This document shows positions 44,688 through 54,887 of a stretch of 64,000 nt of DNA, in pieces. Position numbers and translations under genes: made by a program. Within the stretch, counting starts at the first letter, position 1, and each line of letters begins with the position of its first letter. A model generated the notes under the pieces. The model was given only the letters and a program-made list of their open reading frames with translations. It made no database searches and was not told the DNA's origin. The stretch covers positions 3,746,908-3,810,907 of the forward strand of contig NW_006763290.1 in assembly GCF_000218685.1 (NCBI RefSeq). Direction: 5' to 3'. The DNA is from Serpula lacrymans var. lacrymans S7.9 (taxonomy: Eukaryota > Basidiomycota > Agaricomycetes > Boletales > Serpulaceae).

Positions 44688-46974
44688 GTCAAATCACACA
44701 ACATTTCAGAGTGTCGAACACTTCAGTCAGCTGGAAAAGGTCAAAAGAAGAAGGGAAAGGAAAGACACAAGGATAGAGGAAAAGAGAAGGAAAAGGCAAA
44801 TACGGCGGAGCAATCATCTGGATCTGACTCCAAGGAGGAACAGAGTCATATTGCATTGGATCATGTACATATTTCCAAGCCCCTTGCTAAACACATTCAA
44901 GCTTACCTTGTGTCGGAACCCAATAAAACCAAAACAACAATCATCATTGACTCCGAAGCAACATCCCACATGGTCCCTCACCGCTCCTGGTTTGAGCCAA
45001 GAACATACCATGTTCTGCATCCTCCGCGGACAATCAGTTTTGGGGATGAATCCTCTGTAAATGCCATTGGCATTGGAACAGTAATCCTACAAGCAACTGT
45101 TGGCAAAAAGGACTACAATATTGCACTGTCAAATGTCTTACTTGTGCCAAACTTCACTTTAGTACTCGTCTCTGTCCACAAATTGTCTAAAACGGGGTTA
45201 TCAACACTTTTTCCAGCAGGGTCAAACACTTGTGAAGTTCGGAAAAAGGAGGAACTTATCCTCACTGCCTTACACAAGCAAGGACTTTATCACATCCAAG
45301 CAAAACCCGAAATCAACCCGGAGTCAGATTTTGCAGCAGTAGATGTAAATTTATTGCACACATTGGAGAATAGACTACTTGCAACAAATGGTTACAAAAG
45401 GACAGCTCCAGGACATAGACACCCTTACCGGAACCCCAGAGTTTTGTGAACCTTGTGCTTTAGGAAAGATGAACTCATTTGGGAGAAGGACACTTCACAC
45501 CACTGTACACAGAATTCCTCTGGAGCAATGGGGGAGGAGAATATACTGGCAATGCATTCAAATATCAACTCCGAGAAGATAGTGTCATCCAAGAAACTAC
45601 AGCTACAGATACTCCAGAACAAAATGGCATTGCAGAATGCATGAATCAGACATGAGCTACATTAGCAACCACTATGCTCTATGATTCCAAGCTCCCAAAG
45701 TCATTTTGGGTAGATGCCATGCAAACAGCTGCATATATCACAGCACGCAGCCCAGCATCAGGACTCCATGGGAAGACCCCATATGAAGTACTGTTTAAAA
45801 GGAGAGTTGATCCAACTTTGTTTTGCCCTTTCGGATGCCAAGAATATGCCTTGATTCCAAAAGACAAAAGGCAAGGGAAGTTTTACTCCAAGGGGTGCAA
45901 AGCCATAATGATTGGCTACACACATGGAAAGCAAGCCTACAAACTCCTAGACACTGAAAAACAGACTGTGTTTTCCAGTCGGCATGTCATATTCAATGAA
46001 TCCGGAAAGGTACAAAAGGATAACACTGCTTCCTGGAACACAGACACTAGCACAGATCAGTGGGAGGGACTCATTCCAGAGAATGCTCACTATCCAGACC
46101 AAAAAACATTGGAGGAGGATGATCCTGACCCTCGGATCCGAGATCCAAATGAATTGCAAATGGAACCACATCTCCAAGGAGATGTTCCACAAGCAATGGA
46201 ACCATATCAGCATGAAGATGTTCCAAGAGCAGTGGGGCAATACCTCCGTGGAGACATTCCAAGAGCAGTGGGAGCACCTGATCAGCTAAAACACCCTCTC
46301 TACAACCAAGACCTGAACACTGGCCATCTTCAGAACGGAAAGCCAAAGTAGAGTTACAGTCAATGGGAGGACATCCCCTCAACATACAGCCAGCTGATGT
46401 GGAAAAAGTCTGAATACAGCTAGACAGCCTGTCCATTGGATCAGCTTCTGGAAGGCATACAACACCTCCAAGGAGTCATCCAACACCTCTGAGGAGTGAA
46501 TCAACACCTTCAGGAGTGAGTGGGGCAACACACACACAAATGTGTCTACTCCCTGGAGTACCTGCACAAGTTCCTAAAAGAGCAATCATGCCTGCTGAAG
46601 TCCTAGGAGTACGCAGAAGCAGTCACCAGACCCGTCCTGCAGACAAAAACCGAGATTATCAAAGGACTTCAGATGAGGAACAGTCTCAAAAAGAACTGCA
46701 TGACAACTCCATGGAGAAACCTAACACTCCTGAAGTTCATGAAGAAACATCCGATACAGAGGAGACATTCTTTGCTGGAATAGCAAGTACCGGTCTATCA
46801 AACACAGACCTTCCAAGAACACTAAAGGAAGCCTTATCATGTCCGGGTGGAGAATTATGGAAGTCTGCCTTGGACGAGGAACTCCTAAGTCTCAATACTA
46901 ATGCAGTATATGACACTGTTCCACTTCTGAAGGGAGTGATTACCAGGAGGTTTTTGCTCCGGTTGCAAACTTAG
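44688..46974 (+). pseudogene. copia protease-integrase region, decayed
   Basis: The protease motif reads IIDSEATSHMVPH, where the family has D-S-G-A, so a catalytic-motif residue is changed. The pre-integrase Cys pair (CEPCALGKM) is followed by an internal deletion that removes the first catalytic Asp residues of the integrase. The remaining part resumes near TPEQNGIAE (about 45615), has one stop (near 45653) and continues through FWVDAMQTAAYITARSP to SSRHVIFNESGK. A linker with 14-15-residue repeats (DVPQAMEP, DVPRAVGQ, DIPRAVGA) follows. Another deletion joins PLLKGV to YQEVFAPVANLESI. Confidence 0.85.
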
Positions 46975-48500
46975 AGTCAATCCGTATTATTCTAGCCCTG
47001 GCAGCAAAGTACGACCTAGAACTTGATCAAATGGACATATCCACAGCTTATCTCAATGGAGAACTTGAAGAAAAACTGTACATGCTTCCTCCAGGGGGTG
47101 TTCCTATCCAACCTGGATACTGCTGGAGGTTGAAGAAATCCATCTACGGATTAAAACAAGCTGGTCGTACATGGAACAAAACCTTTGATTGCAAGCTCCA
47201 GGAGTTCGGTTTCACAAGACTAAATGCAGAAACATGTCTCTATGTATTCCAGGACAACAAACAAATGTGCTTTGTTGTTGTCTATGTAGATGACCTCCTC
47301 CTAGGAGCTTCATCCCAAAAATTCATGGATATCACAAAAGCCAAACTTGAATCCATATTCAAAATGCAGGACCTTGGAAAAGCAAAATACATCCTTGGAA
47401 TAGAAATCCGACGTGATTGTTCAAACAAAACAATCTCCCTATTGCAACACCAATACATTGACACAGTCCTGGAGCGTACTGGAATGAAAAACTGCAAACC
47501 AGTATGGACACCAATGGCCCATGGATCAAAACTCCTCGCAAATGCTCCAGGGGAAGATATTGTGCAACACAAGATGCATATTGAAGGGTGTCAAGTGTCA
47601 TATGATGTGATGACTAGAACTGTAAAGTAAAAGACTCTCAGTCTTTCTGGTAAATGACTGAGGTGTCTAAGGTAGGATGAGTGCGCTTTTATGTATCCTA
47701 ATTAGGAAACTTATGTAATCTATCAGAATGTCGGAATAGTTGAATGAAAGTGACTGCAAGAATGAAGAATCTATTGTAATGTATATAATATGCCAACATC
47801 ATACCTCTCAATTGTAGGCTCCCTCATGTATGCCATGCTCGGAACCCGCCCAAACATTGCCTACATTGTCGGAATACCAAGCAGACATAGCTCAGCTCCA
47901 AAGAGCCATCACTGGGAAGCTGCAAAATGTGTCCTCCAATATGTGAAAGCAACCAGGGACATGGAACTATGTTATGATGGCACAGATGTCTTCATGGACA
48001 TGGATTTCTATGGATATTCAGATGCAGATTGGTCTGGAGACCCAGACACGCCTTGATCAACATCAGGCTTTGTTTTTATCACCATCCAAGGAGCAATCTC
48101 CTGGACAAGCAAAAGACAAAGCATGGTAGCTTTATCCTCCACGGAGTCAGAGTATATTGGATTGAGCAATGCTGGACAACACCTTGCATGGCTTCGGACA
48201 TTTTTTGAAGAAATTGGACATGCTTAAAATGGACCTACAACATTGCACTGTGACAATCAAGCAGCTATCATTCTTACACAAGATCCACAGTTCTGTGCTT
48301 GCACAACACACATTCAACGGAAATATCATTTTATCCGAGATGAGTTAGTATCAAAAGGAGAGGCAGTAATCAGATATGTTCCTACAGGAGATATGGTTGC
48401 CAACATTCTCACTAAACCCCTCACTCATGAAAAACACTGGAAATTCTCTAAAGCTATGGGACTACGGTTGCACTCAAGTGGGAGTGACAAAATTGGATAA
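46975..48500 (+). pseudogene. copia reverse transcriptase-RNase H, interrupted
   Basis: The RT core is clear: ELDQMDISTAYLNGELEE, KSIYGLKQAGRTWNK and the catalytic VVYVDDLLLGAS (about 47280). RNase H follows with SYLSIVGSLMYAMLGTRPNI, SALSSTESEY-type sequence (ALSSTESEYIGLS) and LHCDNQAAIILTQDP. A 212-bp insert lies at 47578-47789, a TGA stop near 48055 and a TAA near 48226. Confidence 0.88.
47578..47789. mobile_element. 212-bp insertion inside the copia RT-RNase H region
   Basis: The protein reading stops after IVQHK(M) and resumes with PTSYLSIVGSLMY. The inserted segment has GCATATT at its left end and AATATGC at its right, with ATGC as candidate 4-bp target duplication (47574-47577 and 47790-47793). 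It has no coding capacity. Confidence 0.7.
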
Positions 48501-48657
48501 ACCTGGTCTCTGCCAAAGCAGCCATTGTACTCCTAGGAGTCATTATACTGTAGCAAGTAGCACCTCTGACTATAAGTAGTAGGGGGTTTAGTATAGAAAT
48601 ACCTCAGTTGTTTCTATAGCCTCTTGGGCAGCGGCTGAATTTCACTTAGTTTTATTA
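48485..48657 (+). repeat. 3' LTR of copia family 1, internally deleted
   Basis: 173 bp, beginning TGACAAAATTGG and ending GTTTTATTA; it lacks about 150 bp present in the 5' LTR. Confidence 0.9.
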
Positions 48658-49210
48658 CTTGTCCCTCAGGGCATCATCTCATATGCTGGTAGTGGGCCTT
48701 ATTCTCCACACCACCATCCCACATGGGCCCCATCCCCATATTCAATCTGGAGGCCTTGTCCCACAATATATCTCAAGGCCTTGTTCCCCAGGGTATCATC
48801 CCACCATCCAGGACATGTCCTATCTCATATTTTATGTGAAGGCCTCTATGAGCAATTGGTCTTATCCAAAATATGGGTAAGGGGCTTTGCTCCTCAGGGT
48901 ACTATCTGTCTATATTTGATTGGCTCTGTCTTACATCTTGTTTGATAACCTGTCCCTTAGAGCATTATCCCACCACACACAATAACCCTTGTCCCATACA
49001 CTTGTTTCATAGGGTATCACCTGACCATGATCAATGGGCCTTATCCCACAACTTTCTTGATGCCCTTGTACCCCAGGACATCTTCTATTTTCCTCTCCCC
49101 AGATCCTACTTAACAGTCTTATCCCCCAGGGCATTATCTTGCTATATACAATAAGGCCTAGTTAGCCAAGATGCCATCCCAACATATACAATATGACCTA
49201 CACCACATTG
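48658..49210. repeat. degenerate tandem repeat array
   Basis: Many diverged units share words such as CCTTGTCCC(C)AGGGCATTATC and CCACCAT/ATATACAATAAGGCC at irregular 40-65-bp spacing. It appears ancient. No gene seen. Confidence 0.6.
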
Positions 49211-50240
49211 TAGTTAAAGGACACCAGCCACAATCATTATCCATGCACAAACTTTATACATATTAATTCCTGATCATGAGATATTGATGTTTGAGGCCCC
49301 CACTATCTGCAATGCCATGTCTGCAATAATCCTCAAATCATTCTGCGTTGAATATTCCACATAATATTAACAGAAACCTACAAAATAACAGGGGTTATAT
49401 TAAATAAATTTTTAGGTCATGACTTGATAGAAATGATTCCCTGAACACTTAAATTATAATATCAACCCCCAGATTCATAGTGTAACCATAGCCTAACTTC
49501 AACTTACATATAGATTAAGAAGAATATTATACTATATGAGCCAGCTATTATCTTGGTGAATCAAACTTTAAACCATGGGAAATTTATTATTCTAGTTCAG
49601 CAAGTTTGGTTCTACTTCATACCTTATGATGAAGTTGACTTTTTTCAGAAGGCTATTTATTGAAAGACATATTTAGTATGATAGACTAACCCACTACTGT
49701 AGTCTAAAAGCTTTTTTATGTGTAGAAATCCTCTACCTTATTAGTAAACCACTTTTATAAGCATTTTCAAGGATAAAATTAAAACCATTCTATTTCAGCT
49801 TTAGCCACTTATATAGGAATTGATTTATGGCCAAATCCCAAGTCTCAAGAGATTTTTCCATCACAGCTATAGTTGCTTGTATTTTCATTTGATCCAAGGA
49901 CCAATGCTGTGGCTGTTTCCTCTTCATTTTCCAATAAATGGGGGGTATTATCTCATAATTACATATGGTTGAGGATCAATCCCCTATTTACCTTTAAGTA
50001 CCAAGATACTAAACTTATCTAATTTCAGACCTACATTATGAACCTGAACCATGGATCAATCCACCAATTAGTTTTAAGGACCAAGGTATTATCCCAAATC
50101 AGCTTTAGTCCCCACTATATGGACATAGACAATGGACTAATACCCTAAACACCTCTAAAGGACCAAGGTATTGAGGGCTCTTAGCCCCATCTTTTTGGTG
50201 AAGATGATCAAGCTAAGAGCCCCCCCAAAGTGGTTGCCTG
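49211..50240. repeat. AT-rich region with a second degenerate tandem repeat
   Basis: From about 49860 to 50170, diverged units share TTTAAGGACCAAGGTATTAT and GGATCAATCC. The first half (49211-49860) shows nothing assignable. Confidence 0.5.
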
Positions 50241-50248
50241 AAGTGGAT

Positions 50249-50324
50249 AAGGTCTGGTAGTTTTGTTGGTAGAACACTGCTATATATAGACAGAGATCCT
50301 GGGTTCAATCTCTAGCTGGTCCAC
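50249..50324 (+). ncRNA. tRNA-like module
   Basis: A-box-like TGGTAGTTTTGTTGGTAGAAC, B-box GGGTTCAATCTC in a T arm with wobble pairs, and TTTT at about 50330. The anticodon arm is abnormal. Probably a SINE head or tRNA pseudogene. Confidence 0.45.
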
Positions 50325-51176
50325 TTTGCTTTTATGCACTCCCTATGGTTAGGTGATACTCAAAAGCAACATGAACTAGAGCAGAAATGTGCTTACCATT
50401 TTGATTGCACCCCTGGCAAAGATCCACCTAGAGTAACCCAGTACTTCTCTGCACCTTCGTGATTGCCTATTGGAGTCTTACAAGCTAGAAGTTGTGAATG
50501 GATGGTCAATTGCTGTGCTTCAGTGTGTTTCTCCAAAACTATGGTTTGGGTCAGAAAGCAGCCTGGAGTAGGAGCAAATAAACAAGCACCAAATGGGAGC
50601 AAAAAACAGGACAACCAAGCCAGTAACTGGGAGCAAGACTCAGAAATAGAACACATGGCCCGACCAATTGATCCCAATGATCTTAAGCCTGTCACAAGTC
50701 ACAGGTTACCAGTTACTAGAGGTCTTCGCATAGCGCCAACTCAAACCTTATTTGGTTTTAGCAGAGATTGTAATCATACTCTCTTGTTTGCCTGATATGC
50801 TGTCTCCTCCTTGTACTGTATCCAAAATTATAGATCCTAATCCTACTGAATGCGCAGAAAAATGCGCCGCAACCACCCTACAGGGTTCACAGACTCAGTG
50901 GGTCAAGGCAAATGGTTCAGATCTTGATAAAACATTGGCAAGTGATTGAGTTTGCAAAGTATGGCAATTATTAGTCGATCGGTAAAATAGCTGATGGTGC
51001 CAGTATTAGAAATACTCCACAAGCAATCTGTCTATTGCCAGTGTCCAGAGCTAAATTCAATATGATTACATGGGTTTTCTAAAATATCATTGCCATTTTT
51101 CTGTATCACACACTCTCTGCATGGCCCGAGTATATTGATGATCTTGATGTCTGTCCTAGAGCAACACTGAAACACT
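50325..51176 (+). other. unassigned, possible upstream exons of the next gene
   Basis: An open stretch at 50463-50795 (polar, with KKQDNQASNWEQD) precedes the decayed gene at 51177 on the same strand but shows no known motif. Confidence 0.3.
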
Positions 51177-52915
51177 TTGGGGGCCCATCTATCTTCCGGG
51201 TCTCTGGCCTTTGAAAGTGCCAAGGTACGCAAACACTTGCTGTCACCATGTTGGACTGAAAAACTTTCTCGTTGTAGCATCAAATTAGCCAATTTCCTGG
51301 ACCATAAAGCCGTTGTTGTAACAGACAATATCTCTGGTATGACCATCTCTCCTCTCATGTCCCAGCAGTCAATAATATCCTCTATTGGCAGTGACGATGA
51401 GGACAGTGCTATTGCAGCTCATGCCAGAGCTAAACACCGCATCTCTATTTTAGAGGACGAATTGAACACGCTCCAATCAGGTGGAAAAAAACATTGCACA
51501 TAAGTCACTTGCTTCTTTGTAGATTGAGTATCTGCTGACTTCAAATGAAAAAGAGAACAAAATATTCTAGTCAACAAAGGTCGAGCCATATGCAGGCTGA
51601 TTGCCATGTTTGATGATGTGGAGGAGCTTGTGGGAGAAAACAACTGATGTCGCATCAGTGCTGATGAAGATCTACTGGATTCAGTGCCCACAAAATAGTG
51701 AGTGTTCCTTGTCCCTCAATGCACTCAAACTCACCAAAGTACTGATTAGCCTTACAGGCAAGAGCATATCTTTCAAGGATACCAGCAGATGATGATATAC
51801 TTGCCATTCATGAAGTGTAAGCTGGTTGAATGTGACATTCAACAACTTGACGAGCTCTACAAAGATGTGAGTAGTAAATATAGTCAGGTGATACCACTGA
51901 TACTGATAACTTGTTCATATTTTAGCTCCGCAAAGGCGCTAATAATGCCCGTGGAGATAATGCAAGTAACCTGAAGTATGCACTAGTATCATGGCTGATT
52001 GGAATGTACCACCCACTGGAACAACCTCTAAATACCTCTACAAAGGACAACAGGGGTTTTGAGAATCGAACAACTGGTTCCTTGTTGTGCCCCATAGATT
52101 ATGACTGGTCTGATAATGTGTGAGTTGATAAAGTTCTGACTGGTAGAATAAAGATGTCACCTTTCTGTAGGGTCCAGAAGAATGTCCGGGAGTGTCATCG
52201 TGACTTCCTTGTAACTGCGGATTCATGGCCTACATTTTTATATGAATCACCCTCTGAATACAATCAGGAGGATCCTGATTGTGGCTTGTTCCAATCATCA
52301 CTGCTCCTGAAGGTATGATCAATGTTGTGGTATAAATTTCTGACTGAATATTTATCAGACTTTCAAACTCATATTCACATCTCCGTCTTCTGCTCAAGAG
52401 GATAACAGGCTGGCTAGTGTACCTTGGGATAGACCTCACCATGGAGAAAAATCCACAAGGTGTCATGTTGCAGCGCTCCTGGGGATGAAGAGTGTGACTT
52501 CTAGAGCCATAGCTTACACTGCGGTATAGGTATGTCAAGAAGAGAATTTAACAGAAGCAATTGACTAGATGATGGGACAGCTCCATTTTGCATTGTTGAG
52601 TGTTAGTTCATGGCGCCGTTTTGATGGGGACTTTGATCTGTTAGGTTTTTACAGCAATGTTCTGGATTGGTTTGAAGGGCCCGGCAATGTTACTCACCAA
52701 AAGCATGTGAAAGAGCTATTACTATGGTGGGATGGGTGAGTGACACAGAGTCGTTGTGGTGCCCTGACTAATCATTACATTGGTTCTACATCTTTGCAGT
52801 CAAGTCTTCGGGAAAATTTGAGAAATTGTTTTACCAAGGGAAACCCACCAAAATATGTCAGTCACACGTTCCTGTGTATTTTGGACAAGATAGGCAGGGC
52901 TGTTTGATAGTATTA
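51177..52915 (+). pseudogene. basidiomycete-specific hypothetical protein (DUF6698-like), decayed
   Basis: The readable order is AHARAKHRISILEDEL, NKGRAICRLIAMFDDVEELV, LRKGANNARGDNASNLKYAL, RDFLVTADSWPTFLYESP, then after a clean intron (52313-52358) TFKLIFTSPSSAQ, HVAALLGMKSVTSRAIAY, SSWRRFDGDFDLLGFYSNVL and HVKELLLWWDG. I remember this arrangement from a very common Agaricomycete protein family of unknown function, often near transposons; the DUF number is from memory. Several stops and frame changes (for example near 51500, 51530 and 52120) show it is dead. Confidence 0.65.
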
Positions 52916-53500
52916 TATTCTGAAAGTAAACATTGTGTATGATACAAATCCTATGATTTCTACAGCAATAACACAATATTGATATTCAATATTCAACCAA
53001 AATGAGGTTCTACCAGACATTCTCCACCACTGTAATATCAGTGTAGAACTGTGCAGTATTTTATATATAATATAACAGCTCACCAAATATCAGAATGATG
53101 ACCTATCCTGGGGACCGAAGCAACTATGGTGAGAAGTGTTGTGGCTTTGTGAACTTTGGTAGTGACAGAAATTGTGCTGTGAGTGTGGCATGGGCACACA
53201 AGATTAGTAGAAGTGTTGTTATCAGCACTACCTATGCCCAATTATAATTGAGTGTCTGGAAATGAAATAGTCGTGAATGATTGCTGGGTGGTATCACCAT
53301 CATAGAAGTTGGCCTGTTGGGCAGGATTGGAGAACATTGATAAGGTCCTTTGAAGGACCAACAAATTGGCCATCACTGAAATATTGCGAAAGATGGAATA
53401 TATTAGTCACAAATATATCACAACACAATGGGATCCGCACCCGTGTACAGTGATTCTGGACCTTCTGGGCATGCAACCAATCAGTATGCTTTTCAAGTAC
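52916..53500. other. no gene seen
   Basis: AT-rich, no coding signal or recognised repeat. Confidence 0.5.
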
Positions 53501-53572
53501 GCCTTGGTAGCTTAGTTGGTAAAGCACCAGACCATGAAAGCTGGAGTCCCAGGTTCAAGCCCTGGCCAATGC
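53501..53572 (+). ncRNA. tRNA-like module
   Basis: GCCTTGG at the 5' end pairs with CCAATGC at the 3' end (six of seven). The D arm is GCTT/AAGC, the B-box is AGGTTCAAGCCC in a good T arm (CCAGG/CCTGG), and TTTT follows at 53575. The anticodon arm is one base too long. It is the most tRNA-like of the four modules, but the loop is abnormal. Confidence 0.55.
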
Positions 53573-53935
53573 ATGTTTTCTCATACTATAAACAAATGTC
53601 ATAATTTGTCAAAATATTGGAACATGGTTGGCCTTATAAAGTTAAGGAAAAGTTGCAATAGAAAAGAGGTCTGCAAAAAAGTGTCAGGAAACGGCAGCTC
53701 TGTCCAAGTGACCATATGGTGTGTGTGAGGCAACGATAAACTATAACAAAAACGAAACCTGTCTCCTTCTGCACTTGCAGAGAGTAAGGGGTTCGATGAG
53801 CTTGAGGTCGACAGACGCTAGTAAATATAGCGAGTAGAGGACTTTGAGAGGTAAGCTTCAAAGGTTCTTGTTGAGGAGTAAAGCGGGTAAATTCAGTAAT
53901 AGAAAACTAAGGAGCCATACATGAATAGGTAAGGC

Positions 53936-54025
53936 TTTATATAGTGAACTGTTTGTTCCTCAGACCGAAAGGAGAATATACGAAAAGTGGTCTGAGGAAT
54001 CAATCGGCCAATAAGAAAAAGGGAG
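53936..54025 (-). promoter_or_regulatory. promoter-like module X: ATTGG box, palindrome, TATA
   Basis: Minus-strand order: CTTATTGG, then TTCCTCAGACC paired with GGTCTGAGGAA (11-bp perfect arms, 53989-53999 and 53956-53966), then TATATAAAG (53936-53944). It shares CTTTATATAGTGAAC-type sequence on the + strand with module Z. Confidence 0.6.
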
Positions 54026-54214
54026 AACAACTATTGTACAACTTTTAACTTGATTAATCAGCGGTGAAAGATTTGTACTAATAATAGAGGTTTGTTACGC
54101 GTGTTCAGGAACCGTATCCTCAAGATGAGGTACGATCCTGAATAAGGCGTTTATTAGTGTATCCAGGCTTTACTGGGGCTTGGAGCTGGTTGGCGAGATG
54201 CCTACTACCAGTCC

Positions 54215-54385
54215 CTACCCAGTGTGCTGGCTGGTCGGGAGCGATACCCAGTCTCTGATCTGTGATATAAAATGGTAGCGATGGTTAAGAAAGCCTGTGA
54301 GGGCTATGAGAAGTAAAACGGCAAATGATACCTCTAGCCCTAGAGCCAGAGGTGTGACGGGAAAGGCGTTCGAGAACCAAGACAT
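54215..54385 (-). CDS. single-helix membrane ORF, copy X (56 codons, intact)
   Basis: ATG at 54385, TAG at 54217-54215. Reads MSWFSNAFPVTPLALGLEVS, a hydrophobic helix FAVLLLIALTGFL, then a basic-polar tail NHRYHFISQIRDWVSLPT. It is the same length as copy Y and mostly the same residues, although most codons differ. It lies about 215 bp upstream of the palindrome-TATA module on the same strand. No known family recognised; it could be an accessory protein of an LTR-type element or a self-standing small gene. Confidence 0.55.
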   Translation of the reverse strand: MSWFSNAFPVTPLALGLEVSFAVLLLIALTGFLNHRYHFISQIRDWVSLPTSQHTG

Positions 54386-54439
54386 AGCGAAGATAGGAAA
54401 ATAATAAAATGGTTCTTACAGTGTGCGGCAATTACCAAG

Positions 54440-54887
54440 GAACAGGCATCACAATATGGAAAGGAAATCACATGCTCCTTCCCAATGTCTTGTAATGCAT
54501 TAGAGTATTGCCCAAAATTGTTATTTAGATTGTGGTTACTGTCGTAAAAATCCCATTTACCTTGTCAGGACTGTTGGAATCTGGCGCAAGCATGGCACAG
54601 CCTGACTACCTTGTCAGAACGCAAAAGGAATGAATAAGGGATTATCAGAGTATATTAGACTGTATAAGATCATGCTAAAAATAAATATACCATGATCATA
54701 CCTGATTAGGCCTTACTTGAAAGATAAGGATGCGCTGCAAGGCTACTCAAGGGACCACAAGGCCATATAAATCAGGTCTTTCAATAAAGCTTTGTACTCA
54801 GTAGTAAACGTGAACATCATTCTATTCAGTGACCAGTACAAGCGTAATGAGAAGAATCAGAATTGAAACCGTAAGAACATATCCCCA
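54440..54887. other. no gene seen
   Basis: Flank between the membrane-ORF element and the Plavaka-like gene; no motif. Confidence 0.45.

Larger units (their letters stand above)
43630..48657 (+). mobile_element. Ty1/copia retrotransposon, decayed (family 1)
   Basis: 5.0 kb: 5' LTR, initiator-Met primer site, gag with stops, pol with two internal deletions and a 212-bp insertion, purine-rich tract (AAGTGGGAG), 3' LTR. The LTRs differ in length (323 versus 173 bp) through a deletion in the 3' copy. The flanks TACCA and CTTGT do not match. The order protease, integrase, RT, RNase H is the copia order. Confidence 0.92.

Noticed and set aside
53501..53572. Calling the tRNA-like modules functional tRNA genes
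   Set aside because: All four have defects in the anticodon arm and loop, so no anticodon can be assigned.
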